A program made the position numbers and the translations under genes. From the NCBI GenBank assembly GCA_016647705.1, contig CM028328.1, forward strand, positions 39,160,501-39,224,500: a stretch of 64,000 nucleotides of DNA. The letters run 5' to 3'. This DNA comes from Eucommia ulmoides (Eukaryota; Streptophyta; Magnoliopsida; Garryales; Eucommiaceae). The stretch's first letter is position 1; each line of letters begins with the position of its first letter. Shown here one piece after another: positions 11,178 to 22,969 of the stretch. The notes beneath the pieces are model-generated. The model was given only the letters and a program-made list of their open reading frames with translations, ran no database searches and had not been told where the DNA came from.

Positions 11178-13165
11178 ACAATTCTTAATGGTCATGGTGA
11201 AGCTAACCCTCGAGTTTCGCCCTAATCGGGCCCCATTCGAGCATTTTGGACACTCGACCCCATGCTAACTTCTTTAAGTGTTCAAATTCTATATTTTCAC
11301 ATAAATCCTAAATCAATTATCCAAACTTGATTCTATTTATTCCTACAAGTCTTAATGGTTGTGGCAACGCCAACCCTTGAGTTTGGCCCCAATCGGACCC
11401 CGTTTAGGCATTTTGGACACCTGACCCCATTTTAACTTCTTTAAGTGTTCAAATTACATATTTTCACATAAATCCTAACAAGTATCAATGGTCATGATGA
11501 CACAAACCCTTGAGTTTCGTGCCAATTGGACCCCATTTGGGCGTTTTGGACACCCAACCCCATTTTAACTTCTTTAAGTGTTCAAATTCTATATTTCACA
11601 TAAATCCTAAACCACTTATCCAAATTTGATTCCATTTATTTCTACAATTCTTAATAGCCGGGGTGGAGCTAACCCTTGAGTTTCGTGCAACTCGGACCCA
11701 GTTTGGGTGTTTTAAACATTCGACCCCATTTTAATTTCTTTGAGTGTTCAAAGTATATATTTTCACATAAATCCTAAACCTATTATCCAAATTTTATTAC
11801 GCTTATTTGTACAAGTTTTAATGGTCCGAGTGGCACTAACCTTTGAGTTTCATGCCAATCGGACCCCGTTTGGGTGTTTTGGACACCTGACCCCATTTTA
11901 ACTTCATTAAGTGTTCAAATTCTATATTTTCACATAACTCCTAAACCGATTATTGAAATTCGATTTGGTTTCTTCTGAAAAGTCTTAATAGCCGTGGCGA
12001 TACTAATCCTCGAGTTTTGTGCCAATTGGACCTCATTTGGGCATTTTGGACACCCAACCCTGTTTTGACTTCTTTAAGTATTCAAATTCTATATTTGCTA
12101 AAAAATTCTAAGCCTATTATCCAAATTCAATTTGGTTTATTCTAACAAGTCTTAATGGTAGTAGTGAACCTAACCCTCGAGTTTCGCGCCAATCTAACCA
12201 TATTTGGACGTTTGGACACCCGACCCCATTTTAACTTTTTAAAGTGTTCAAATTTTATATTTTCATATAAATTTGAAACCGATTATCCATATTCATTTTG
12301 GTTTATTTCTACAAGTCTTCATGTCCATGGAGACACTAACCCTCGAATTTCATTCCAATCGGACCCCATTTGGGCATTTTGGACACCCAACCGCATTTTA
12401 ACTTCTTTAAGTGTTCAAATTCTATATTTTCACATAAATCCTAAACCACTTATCCAAATTTGATTTTGTTTCTTCTACAAGTCTTAATGGCTGTGGCGAA
12501 ACTAACCCTTGAGTTTCGCCCCAATTGAACCCCGTTTGGGCATTTTGGACACCCAACCCCGTTTTAACTTCCTTAAGTGTTCAAATTTTATATTTTTACA
12601 TAAATCATAAACAAATTTTCCAAATTTGATCATGTTTCTTTCTACAAGTCTTAATAGCTGGGGTGGCACTAACCCTCAAGTTTCATGCCAATCGGATCCT
12701 ATTTGGGCGTTTTAGCCACCCAACCCCATTTTAACTTTTTTAAGTGTCCAATTCTATATTTTCACATAAATATTAAACCACTTATTCAAATTCTATTTGA
12801 TGTATTCATACAAGTCTTAATTTCCATGGCGATACTAATCCTCGAGTTTCGTGCTAATTGGACACCATTTGGGCATTTTGGACACCAACACCATTTTAAT
12901 TTCTTTAAGTGTTCAAATTCTATGTTTTCACATAAATCATAAACCTCTTATCCAAGTTTGATTAGGTTTATTCTAACAAATTTTAATTGCCGTGACGGTG
13001 CTAACCCTCGAGTTTCAAGCCAATTGGACCCTATTTGGGCATTTTGGACACCCCATTCCATTTTAACTTCTGTAACTGTTCAAATTCTATTTTTCACATA
13101 AATCCTAAACCTCTTATCCAAATTTAATTCCATTTCTTCCTACAAGTATTAATGGCCGTGGCGAC
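11178..13165 (+). repeat. Satellite array, 12 monomers of 166-167 bp
   Basis: The word TTTTGGACAC or a close variant recurs at 11244, 11411, 11544, 11710, 11877, 12044, 12210, 12377, 12543, 12710, 12876 and 13042. Spacings are 167, 133, 166, 167, 167, 166, 167, 166, 167, 166 and 166. Every monomer holds CTAACCCTCGAGTTTCG, CCAATCGGACCCC, CTTTAAGTGTTCAAATTC and CACATAAATCCTAAACC. The 133-bp spacing marks one monomer with a 34-bp loss. Monomers differ by several bases each, so the array is not newly made. It lies between a broken SIRE element and a CACTA-like element. Confidence 0.95.
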
Positions 13166-14730
13166 GAACCTATTTCTATTATGACAATTTACTATGCTAC
13201 CCTCTGTCAATGCATTAGAAAGGTCATTACTCATCGGTATCCTTTAATACCAGATATAATGCCTTCCCTAGTTATCTCATATATGTTTCCATATCTTTGG
13301 TTGAAAAGCCAATTATTGTTGTCAATAATTGATTATCTTTCCGTATCATCTTTCTAGTAACATGCTTCCATCAATTCTAAACAAGTGTTGTGCATTGTTT
13401 TTTAGGTAGTTTATCCCATTACATCAGCTTAAAGCGATTAACCCATCATCAAGCCGATTGAATCCCGCTGAGAAGTACATCCAGGTTATATCAGTTTATA
13501 GCCATGGATTTTGGTTCATGGGGTTTCTTAATTACGATGGCGCGATGAAGCACTTACTAGAAGCCTTACAAACACACAACTTATAATCTGTTTAAAAAGT
13601 GTTCTCTCACTCTCAACAATCACACCACTTGTTTACGTCATAGTAATAGCTAGAAACTGAAAATGGGAATAGTAACGGACCAGAAACTAAAAATGGGAAC
13701 AGTAATAGAATAGATACTGAAAAAGGGAATAGGAACATAACAAAAACGAGGAGCAAAAATCAATTTTTGAGAGAGAGAGAGAGAGAAAGAATACAAACCT
13801 AAACAAATCAATCTCAATTAAAGCCCTAAACAAACAAACAAGAACATATCTAAAGTGTGAATTTCTTTAATTTATAAACACAAATACCTCTGTGTTCATT
13901 CTAATTTCTTTAATTAAGGGTACAAAATGAAAAAGAATGAAAAATCTCATTCTAATTGAGATAGAAAGAGAACATATGTACCTCACCAGAGGGTTGGACA
14001 ACCTTCAAGAAGAGAACTAGGGTTGGAGCGATGATGTAGGTGGAATGTAGAGCGGAGAACACCAATTGCACTAGTGAACCGCAGAAATAGGTTTTCAGAG
14101 ATTAAAGAGGAGGAGAGCAACCATATGCGAACAAAGAAAGGAGATGAGCGAACAAGAAAACGAGAGCGGAAATTCTTGGCGCCAAGATTTCATTAAGAGC
14201 ATATCATGAGCAGCGAAGAATGAAACTAGAGTAGGAGCAGATCTTGGGCGGCAGCGTATAGCAAATCGTGGGATGGTGGGAAAGCTACGATAGAGGTAGA
14301 GGCAGAGGCGTGGGAAGATGAATTAGGGTGATAGGGGTTTGAATTGTGTATGTATATATTATACTAACATTTTGATAATTAAACATAAATATATTATACT
14401 AATATTTGGATAATTAGTGAGGAATTAGTTGGTGGCTATATATTATAAATTTTTTAGCCACAAAAAACAATTGTTGCTAATAATTTTTTATTTGTTGCTA
14501 AAATAAAATTAAATAGTGGTAAAATATTTGTGACTAATTTAGTAAGGAATTTCATATTTTGTCACTAAAACTAATTTTCAGTGAGGAATTTTTTGTGTCG
14601 TCGCAAATAATCATTGAGCTTTAGCGTGAAAATCAAATTTTCTCGCAAATACTATCCGTTTGCAACGAATTTTATTTTTGTTGCTAAAGTTCGTCGCTAA
14701 TAGTACTTTTTCTTGTAGTAAGGCCAACTA
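13166..14730 (-). mobile_element. CACTA-type DNA transposon, one terminus and adjoining DNA
   Basis: Read on the minus strand from 14730, the sequence begins TACTACAAGAAAAAGT, one base off the CACTACAAGAAAA terminus of plant CACTA elements. It is followed by closely spaced variants of TTAGTGACGAA/TTAGTGAGGAATT in both orientations (14420-14720), the usual subterminal repeats. Further in (14340-13980) is a gene-like leader with CACCCTAATTCATC, CAACCCTAGTT and a donor-like GGTGAGGTACAT, perhaps the untranslated first exon of a transposase gene. The other terminus and any transposase were not found. A (GA)n run lies at 13769-13786. The inner boundary is uncertain and 13166-13600 may be unrelated. 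Confidence 0.5.
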
Positions 14731-15910
14731 AATAGTATTCAGGAGTCCAGTGGAAAATGGAATGAGGAATGCGAGGCAGCCTTAGGTAAAATCAAAGCCT
14801 ACCTAATGAATCCTACTGTCCTGGTACCACCACGGCAAGGACATCCCCTATTTCTATACCTCACTATCCTTGAAACTTCTATGGGGGTGATGTTGGGCCA
14901 GTATGATAGCTCAGGAAAGAAAGAGCAGGAAATCTACTACGTCAGTAAGAGATTCACCTACTGTGAAGAAAAGCACTCAATACTAGAAAGGTCTAGTAGT
15001 GAACTAGCCTGGACAGCTCAGTGGCTGCATCACTACTTGTTGTGCTACACTACTCACCTTATTTTCCGAATGGATCCGTTGAAGTACATATTTAAAAGGC
15101 CAATACTCACAGGAAGAATCTCCAAATGGAAAATGTTTCTCACTTAATTCAACATCGTGTATGTAACTCAAAAGAAAGTCAAAGGGTAGGTGATTGTTGA
15201 TTAACTTCTTGATAATCAAACAACCGAAAATGAACCGCTAGAAACAGAATTCCCGAATGTGCTTATAACACTTCTAACGTCCAATGAAATGGAAAAGATG
15301 TAAGAAATGTAATTTAATGGGGTCAGCAACTCGAAAGAAGATGGAATCAAGGCTGTCCTAATTTCTTCGACAGGTCAGCACTTCCCGGTAGCCACCAAGT
15401 TGAAATTCGCAAACACAAACAACATCGTCGAATACGAAGCGTGTATCTTGGGACTTGAAATGGCAATCAGTTTGAAGATAAAATAACTAATGGTATATAG
15501 GGACTCCGAATTGATTATAAACCAGATTACAGACAAGTATTTGATTAGAGACGTCAAGTTGGTACTATACAATAATCACTTAATCGATCTCTGTGAAAAG
15601 TTTTCAAGAATGAGTTCGAGCATGTACCATGGTTGAAGAATGACTATGCTAACACTCTCGTAACATTATCATCCATTATATCCGTAATTAAGGAAACTGA
15701 AGAAGAAATCCCCATAACCATCCAAATACGTCATTAGCCAGGCCATTGTGATCAAATTGAGGTAGAGCAAGGAACAGAACTGTGGAACATGAATATTCAA
15801 AGGTTTTTGAAGAATTGAGAGTACTCTAAAGGAGCTGATAGCTTAAGTTGAAGAACCATGCAAATACTAGCTTATCAGTTTTTTCTAAGTGGGGAAACGC
15901 TGTACAAAAT
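14731..15910 (+). pseudogene. Tat-lineage Ty3/gypsy pol: RNase H and second (archaeal-type) RNase H
   Basis: The block starts with WNEECEAALGKIKAYL, then the frame 14806-15147 has VLVPPRQG, LYLTILETSMGVMLGQYD, EQEIYYVSKRFTYCE, ELAWTAQWL and PLKYIFKRP, i.e. the end of RT and the RNase H. After a frame change, 15325-15600 carries a second RNase H with GIKAVLISSTGQHFPVA, NNIVEYEACILGLEMA and YRDSELIINQ. Two RNase H domains in tandem are typical of the plant Tat/Ogre group. The spacer then reads EFEHVPWLKNDYANTL and ends near LSGETLYK. Several stops are present. The expected integrase N-terminus does not follow; repeat DNA begins near 15911. Confidence 0.85.
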
Positions 15911-16153
15911 TAATATTCACTATTAAACAACACCCGAGTAAATTTCTTTGATTTCATTAAACAAAAACAATTCCCTTTTTAATGTTTTCACCTTTTTATG
16001 CATTTTGTCATAATATGTTAACAAATCAGGTAAAATACTACAACTAAATAGTCAGCGACACCCAATAGCAGTTTATAAGAGATAGAAATATAAATATACA
16101 AGCTATATGAAATGAAAATATTTTTGTATTTTTAAGAGACCAAATTTCATAGA

Positions 16154-16445
16154 GGTTGCTTACATATCCTTGTTTTCACAAGGAATTAGGTTGACATGTA
16201 GTTTCAGCATGAAAACTAAGACTAAATTATTTGGATATGTGACTGAACCCACACGTGGGTTGCCTACATATCTCGGATTAATGAGAATTAAGTTTTTACG
16301 TAGTTCGTTTATGTTGGGTGAAAACTAAATGGTTTATTTTATTAAAGTTGACCGAACCCTTATGTGGGTTGCTTACGTACTTTTGGGGGGTGGGGGGTAA
16401 CCAAAGATCAGGTCATCACGAAGTTCATTCTTGTTAAGTTGAAAG
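16154..16445. repeat. Three tandem copies of about 105 bp
   Basis: GGTTGCTTACATAT-like words start at 16154, 16258 and 16367, preceded in the last two copies by CCGAACCC/TGAACCC and followed by a CGTAGTTC- or CACGAAGTTC-like word. This type of repeat is common in plant LTRs. A G-rich run, GGGGGGTGGGGGG, lies at 16385-16397. Confidence 0.7.
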
Positions 16446-17339
16446 ATGGTTGGTTTTAGTTGATTATTAGTTGTGATATGGGCATGACCTCTTTGATTTT
16501 GTCAAGAACACGTTAACCGAACTCTTTTATTTTTGGTTAGTTAGTGTTAGTGTGTGAGCTTGTTAGTTGAAATTGAAAAGAAATATCATATATTTATGCC
16601 AATCCTACTCGTGACTAAGAAAAATGGAAAGGTTTCTGAAGAAGAATCACACATATCCCCGAAGGAATAGAGGCTCTCCCTTTATCCCAAGTTTTTTGCC
16701 ACAAGGGTCTGTTGGTACAGTGTGTGTGTGTGTATTAAATAGTATATAGTTAGATTAATAGTTAGAGAATCGTGGAGACTATGCACAACTCATGGTGTGA
16801 TAGGTGTTTTGTTTGAATTCTCACATGTTCTTAACATGTTCTCGGATGATTTGGGTCCTCACATGTTCTTAACACGTTCTTGATGTTTTTGAGATAGTTT
16901 TGTATTATTAGGACATAATTTGGTTATTATAACAAGAATTAAATGTTGTTTGGTTGATTATGGGTTTTATGAGTTATATACTTGAAATTTAAGTATATAA
17001 ACTACATGATTATGATATGTACAAGCATAATACACAAGATTAAACCAATAACAAAGGGAGTTTTCAAGAAAACATACCTACATAGGGGATGTAGTCTTCC
17101 CTAAGTGATTAATTCCCTTTCCTCCTTGATCTTCTTGGCTTGGCTTTGATCGGTGACTGTTTTCCTCTTGAGTTCTTACTCCAATAATCTCAAGAACACA
17201 CTTGGACTGAATTTCAGTAGAATAACAGTGTGTTAGTCAAGAAACTTGCTTGAGAATCCTAGTAGCCGAGACTTGGTTCGAGTTTTAGAGAGAGAAGCTA
17301 GGACTTTAAGTCTTGGAAAAATAAGAACCCCAATACCTC

Positions 17340-17347
17340 TATTTATA
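17340..17347 (-). promoter_or_regulatory. TATA box, minus strand
   Basis: On the minus strand CCTATAAATAGAGG is followed by a spliceable-looking leader. It is probably the promoter of an LTR later split by the solo LTR at 17411-19774. Confidence 0.45.
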
Positions 17348-17665
17348 GGCTAGGATCCTACGCATGGCTGAGTGCGCAGACTATCCCAGCCTCTTCCTTG
17401 AGGTGTGTTTTGTAAGACCCTAATTTTTGCAAACGCATAATTTTAGTTGCATTCTAGAACATTTAGAAAATAACGGGGTATATCAAACATACTTATTTTA
17501 AAAAATTTAGGGATTAATTAGCAATTTTAAAAATATTAATTTTAGATTTTGGTTTTAACTAATAACTTAAAGATAATTGAGGGGAATTAGTGTAATAAAA
17601 ATAATAAATAAGTAAATCAAGTAGTGGGGGGGTGAGATAATTTCCTTTATTAAGAAGGACATGAC

Positions 17666-17666
<1 letters not shown>

Positions 17667-17712
<46 letters not shown>

Positions 17713-18290
17713 GCACATATTGCATACAACCTAAAAAGAAGAAAAAAAAAACCAGAAAACTAGAGAAATGGGTCGGTGGTATGTCCATTAGGTCGACGTT
17801 ATGGGTGTGCTCGGTCGGCGGTGTGCAGTCAGCGTGTGTGTGTGTGTGTGTTTCGGCGTGTGTGTGCGTGATCATTGCAGTCCGACCAGCTCTGTGTGTG
17901 TGTGTGTGTGTGTCACTGTTCGTCTGGTGGTGTATGGGTGTCGTCGATGATTGTGTGTATGTGTGTCGTCGTCGATTTCGTGTGTGTGAGTGTAGTCGGC
18001 CGTCAGTCGTGGGCTGACTATGTGTGTGTGTCCGGTCATGCAGACGAGGCGGTGTGTGTGTGTGTGTGAGAGATCTGTGACTGTATGTGTATGTGTTTAG
18101 ATGAGTGTGTGTGTGTGTGGGTTGTTCAGTCGTCGGCTGTATGTGTGTGTGTGTTGAGTCGCCGGTGTGTGGGAGTGTGTTGATCGACCGGTTGTGTGTG
18201 TGTGTGTGTTCGGTTGTTTAGTCACCGGCGGTGTGTGTGTGTGTTGATCGGCCAGTGTGTGTGTATGTGTGGTCGACTGAAACCCAACAA
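17667..18290. repeat. Compound (CT)n(CA)n(TA)n and GT-rich microsatellite region
   Basis: A CTCTCTC-CACACAC-TATATA run at 17667-17713 is followed by many (GT)4-9 blocks separated by short GTCGGC/GATCGGCCGG spacers, then a poly-A run (18290-18305). Long open frames here (CVCVC, HTHTH) reflect the repeat, not genes. Confidence 0.9.
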
Positions 18291-18833
18291 AAAAAAAAAA
18301 AAAAACAAAACAAAAACCAAACACCAACCTCTCGACTGGCAGAGGATTTAGAATAGGTAACGATTCCGTCGATTAATATTTTCTTCAAATTAAACTATTA
18401 GCATTACATTTTCGTAATCGTGACGATAATAATGATTGCAACTGTTAATTTTAATAATGCTATACAATGAATATTAATATAGTGAATTGGGATAAATAAT
18501 AATTTTGCATAATTAAATTTGGTGAATGGTAAATTGTGCATTTTAGGGCCACGCATTTCATATTAGGGTTATTTTAAATAAAATGTTAATTTCGGCCCTA
18601 TCGATGTTAGGTTCATAGGCGCCAGCGTCGCAGTAGTTTTGACGACGGTATTTTTTGCAGTGCGAAAATCAAGGTCAGTGTATTGTCTTCTATGTAAATT
18701 TATAAATTATTTTTTTGTATAAATTGTGGAAAAAAATGTTTATTAAAATTGGACGACTTTATGACTTATGTGGATCAAGTAGATTTTAAATGTGGAAAGT
18801 AATTTTTGTCTGACTATGCCATAGTTTTATCCC

Positions 18834-19065
18834 GTCAGGAGAGCATGTCCTGCAGGATAGTATTGACCTGTTAGGAGGGCACGTCTGGCAAATGGTTGGT
18901 TATGTTGTAATATATTATGACATGTCAGGAGTGCCAGTCCTGCAGGTGGTTGATTATATTATGACCTGTCAGGAGGATTAGTCTTGCAGCTGGTTGATTA
19001 TTTTGACCTGTCAGGAGGATTAGTCCTGCGGGTGGTTGATTGACCTATCAAGAGTGCAAATCCTG
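18834..19065 (+). repeat. Six copies of a CAGGA-N7-TCCTG hairpin unit in the solo LTR
   Basis: GACCTGTCAGGAGGATTAG and variants start at 18834, 18870, 18924, 18968, 19010 and 19047, 36-54 bases apart, each usually followed by TCCTGCAGGTGGTTGATTA. Most units can fold as CAGGA/TCCTG. Confidence 0.8.
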
Positions 19066-19600
19066 TGGGTGGTACCCCTATCATTGGGGATATTAAATGG
19101 CCCTGACACTGATAGTCACGTGAGATGGCACAGTTGTACGGGTTACGGTACCGTCGTAACTCCCGACTGTGAGGTAAAACTATCATATGGCTAGTAAGAA
19201 AAAATGTGTGCGGTATTTTACTATACGATGAATTGCCTAGATTGATTGATTTAAATTTATTATTTTATTGCATTGATGACAGTGGAAATTAATTCCAGTA
19301 TGGTATGCGGTTATAAGATATTATATTTTGAAACGGGGTGTTTAATAATTATGTTTGATCCATAAAATATTTTTGTATTAAGAAGACAATACACCGATAA
19401 AATATTTGGTTTCAGATGCGCAGTTAGGAGTGGGTCCACTACTGGTACTAGGTAGAGTCCGGAGGTAGTGTCATTTTGGAGGTGGGCCGGTCGGATGCGA
19501 ACCATGGAAGGTTCAGCCTTTTTATGATTTTTGTTGTCAAATATTTGGGATCGAGGTGTTCCCAAATTTTTGAAATGTGTAAATATATATATTTTTGGAG

Positions 19601-19609
19601 AACAACTAA

Positions 19610-19695
<86 letters not shown>

Positions 19696-19704
19696 TTAGT
19701 TGTT
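19601..19704. repeat. TA-repeat palindrome, about 104 bp
   Basis: AACAACTAAATACATACATA (19601-19620) is the exact reverse complement of 19685-19704, and the centre is about 30 TA steps. Both strands therefore show long YIYIYI frames that are not genes. Confidence 0.9.
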
Positions 19705-21124
19705 TGGTCAGGTTGGGTCGATGGGACGTCACGCCCGACCTTGGGTAGTAGGGGCCCAGGGCAGGGGTGTGACATGTTTGGCCTAGGGGACTTGGTCTCT
19801 TGTTTTGGTTTTATTAAGCTTTAAACAAATTTTAGGTGGAATGAGAGATTCTCAAAGATTTGGTAATGATTTCCAATCATTACACTCCCTCAAATCCTAT
19901 TGGTTGCACATGGGTGCATTAATGACTTGATGTGACACTTTCGGTTCAGTTTAGGGGTTAAGTACTAGTTAGTTTCACTATTTAGTCGCCATTAATGCTT
20001 TCAAGGTGCATTGTATTTAGTCTTGAGGCATCACTTGGAATTTAATGCCCTATTATGAGTCATGATTTGGTGATCACTCATCCAGTTGATTTCAGATCGA
20101 ATCAGGTTAGTTTTCCTTGTAACCAACGGTTGGATTTCAAGGTTTCTAGTTAACCCTAAGATATTTTGGTGAAACTATCTTGGTACATTTAACCTAGACC
20201 TTAAATTTCATCCCAAACAGTAATTTCTTGATGGCATGTGCATTTAATGCGTTGGCTAGGTGGCAAACCGTTTTGGTTTGGTTACGGTAACGGGTAGTCA
20301 CATTTCAGGGATTTCGGTTAAACCTAAGATATTTTGCTCAAAATATATAGATACCTTGAATTTGGCCTATCCATGTCATCCCAATAATTTAATGTTTAGC
20401 GGGATGGGCATTTAATGCATATTAAATGCCTAACTTAGGTGGCGAACCGAATTGGTTTACTTTCGATAACAGTTGGTCACATTCTAAGTGTCTTGCTTTT
20501 TCCCTTAGATATTTTTGTATAGAATATCTAGGGGTTCTTTGGTCATTTCAAGGATCCTTTTTGGGCCTTTTAATGATGGGTGGGGCCTTGATTCATTGGG
20601 CCAAGGGTGGTTTGTCGAGACAACTTGGATTGGTGTAAATCCAAACCAAGCCTAAGTCCTTAATAACCTTGGTGATTTAGGGCTTGTCATGACCTTTACA
20701 AGCCTCGATCAAGCTCTATTGGATTGTTTCTAGATGGTATTTGATGAAATATGCATAATTGAAACAACTATTTTTGGTAAGGTTAGGGTAGGTAACCGAG
20801 GTAATTGTTTGAAATATCCTATAATTAAAGGGTAGTAGCTAATTTTTATCTATACTAAAGATTATTTAATGAAAAATAAACCTTTAATAAAGTCATTTTA
20901 GACCCTCTTAAATTACAGGATTTTCGAGGTTGACCTGAAACATTTACTTAGTTGATTTGGTCAAGTTTAACAGTTTTCATGTTTTTCTCATTTTTTTTTT
21001 GGTATTTTTGTATATTATACAGTGTAATCCAAGGTTGAAATTTATTCTCCTTAAACCTAGGTTTAAATTTTATCTGAACTTGTACTTGATTTGACATTGA
21101 CTGGGTGGGACAAAATGCGGTGTT

Positions 21125-21716
21125 TATAGTCAAGAGCAAGAAATTTGTGCCCTATCGCCCCAAGATGAATGAAGCAATAGAATCCGCCAATAAAAACATC
21201 AAAAAGATCCTGAGAATGATGATTTATAATCATAAAGAATGGGATGAAATTCTCCTATTCGCTTTGATAACCTACCGAACGTCAGTTCGAAAATCATCTG
21301 GAGCCACGCCTTACTCCCATGTATATAGAACAAAGGCTATGATTCCAGTAGAAGTAGAGATTCCATCTTTGAGAATCTTGATAGAATCCAAAATGGATGA
21401 AACCGAATAGGTACAACAAAGGCCCAATCAGTTGTGCCTAATAGATGAAAATAGACTTACCACCATTTTCCTTGGACAATGCTATCATTAAAGAATGGTT
21501 AGGGCCTACAACAAGGAGGTTCGCCCATGAGTTTACAGATCAGGTGAAATGGTGAAGATTTTCCCATTTCAAGAGGATTTCAAAGAGAAATTCACACTGA
21601 ATTGGGAAGGTCTGTTTGTCGTTAAGAAAGTATTGGATCATGGAACCCTAATACTGCAAGAGATGGATGGAGAAGAGTTCTTGGTGCCCATCAATTCTGA
21701 TGCAGTTAAGAAATAA
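21125..21716 (+). pseudogene. Tat-lineage integrase, core end and C-terminal domain
   Basis: The frame from about 21105 to 21410 reads FVPYRPKMNEAIESANKN, KEWDEILLFALITYRTS, SGATPYSHVYRTKAMIPVEV. After a stop it continues to about 21716 with RMVRAYNKEVRP, LNWEGLFVVKKVL, and ends VPINSDAVKKYYP. This matches the integrase tail of plant Tat elements, and it continues the pol broken off at 15910. The zinc-binding part and the first catalytic residues are absent. The 3' UTR and LTR of the same element follow on the plus strand. Confidence 0.85.
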
Positions 21717-22739
21717 TACCCCTAAAAAACAAAAGATAAACCCAGGCTCGTTATCGAAAGGCAGTGAGAGTAAAAAAAGGTAAAAAAAACGGCGACCCGA
21801 GATCATGAAAAAAATTGAAAGGGCACTGCGGGTAATAACGTAGGAATCGTAGCAAGATATAAAACCACCAACTCATTGAAAACCTAAAAGGGTGTTGAGG
21901 TGCAAAAATGTGGAAGTCGGCCTTAGTGAAAACCCCAAATGGCACTAAGGAAAAAAAAAATTGCATTAAAAAATAGGGCAAAAAGCTGATTAGTTTCGTT
22001 TCATCGAAAGAATCTTTAGTTCAAGGAAAACTTGAGGAAGCAAATAGTTCGACTGGTAATCAGGAGTACTTCAATCGTCAAAAGGAGAATGATCAAAATT
22101 TGTTAGAAATCCATAGGTTTTCGATAAGTGACCAAACTAAAGATTGTATTTCCTCAGGGAAGTGACTTCAAAAAATGTAAATATATATTTGACACTTGAA
22201 GCATCAATTTAAGTAATTATAACTTTTGATTTTTCATATGATGTTTTTCCCATAAAACTAACACTTGAATATAGATAAGGCAAAGAACATATGACAATAG
22301 CCAAGGAAAGAATGTGAGAAAAATGAAAGAAATAGTCCCTAGACAAAATATCCTACCACCTCAAAAGACCAACATCACCAATGCAAAATAGAGAAATTCC
22401 TGATGCATACCAACACCAACCATTTAGTCAATCAATTCAGAAACTAGACATAAAAGCAACAATCATCCTAGTATAGTTAAGGTGCAGCTATGGCATAATA
22501 GCGAAGATTTTCCCACCATAGTAGGTTTCAATTGGAAAACAAAAAAATAGAGAACCTTTGTTCCACCCAGCAGCTTCAGCCATTCGACCTCGAAAGGATT
22601 TGTCTGTCACGTGTTTCTCCCAGGATAGAGTGTTTGACGAGAAGAAAAGTGCAAGAGTATGTAAGCTTCTAAGAATATCGATTAGACATCAGAAAGCAAT
22701 CAAACCAAGCGCCAGATGAGGGAAGAAGAGAAAGACGGG
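21717..22739 (+). other. 3' untranslated region of the Tat element
   Basis: A-rich non-coding sequence of a kind usual downstream of Tat pol, with GAAAACCCCAAATGGCACTAAG-like words near 21930. A purine-rich stretch at about 22720-22740 (GAAGAAGAGAAAGACGGGAG) could be the polypurine tract before the 3' LTR. Confidence 0.5.
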
Positions 22740-22969
22740 AGTTTTTTTTTATCTAAATTTTCTTTTGTTTTGAACACAAGAAGGCAAGTACGATTTCTAC
22801 GATAAAAGAGAATCCATGCGTTAACCCTCTAAAAAAGGGAAGGTAACCGATCCTGGTACAACATTTAGTGAGGATTGATATTCAAAACTATTACAAGCAC
22901 CCCTGGTTGAAAAGTTAGGGCCCATCTTATTAAAAGTCAACTTCCTATAAGAAAGTATGACTTCGTTGT

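Larger units (their letters stand above)
17411..19774 (+). mobile_element. Solo LTR, 2,364 bp, chromovirus (Tekay/Del) type
   Basis: It starts TGTAAGACCCTAATTTTTGC and ends GGGGTGTGACA, the ends typical of Tekay/Del chromovirus LTRs. The flanking 5-mers are identical, TGTTT at 17406-17410 and TGTTT at 19775-19779. No gag, pol or primer site is present, so the element has recombined to a single LTR. Inside are a GT/CA-rich microsatellite block (17667-18290), six copies of a CAGGA..TCCTG unit (18834-19065) and a long TA palindrome (19601-19704). The intact target duplication means that the insertion and flanks have not been rearranged since. Confidence 0.9.
15911..21124 (-). repeat. Repeat DNA splitting the Tat pol, with a minus-strand LTR-like promoter
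   Basis: Between the second RNase H and the integrase tail lie about 5.2 kb with no Tat coding sequence. The right edge, GGTGGGACAAAATGCGGTGT (21105-21124), resembles an LTR terminus seen in many plant gypsy elements. A TATA box on the minus strand (17347-17340) is followed by a leader with a donor-like AGGTATGTTTTC, suggesting an LTR read on minus. Three 105-bp tandem copies sit at 16154-16440. A complete 2,364-bp solo LTR is nested inside. About 800 bp of integrase coding are missing too, so this is not a clean insertion. Confidence 0.55.

Noticed and set aside
12155-12942. Two plus-strand frames with a repeated FNFLKCSNFIFS-like motif
   Set aside because: The motif is a translation of the 166-bp satellite monomer.
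17567-18327. Open frames rich in CVCVC or HTHTH on both strands
   Set aside because: They are reading frames through GT/CA microsatellites and have no domain.
19311-19824. Overlapping open frames on both strands with long YIYIYI runs
   Set aside because: They are produced by the TA palindrome at 19601-19704 inside a solo LTR.
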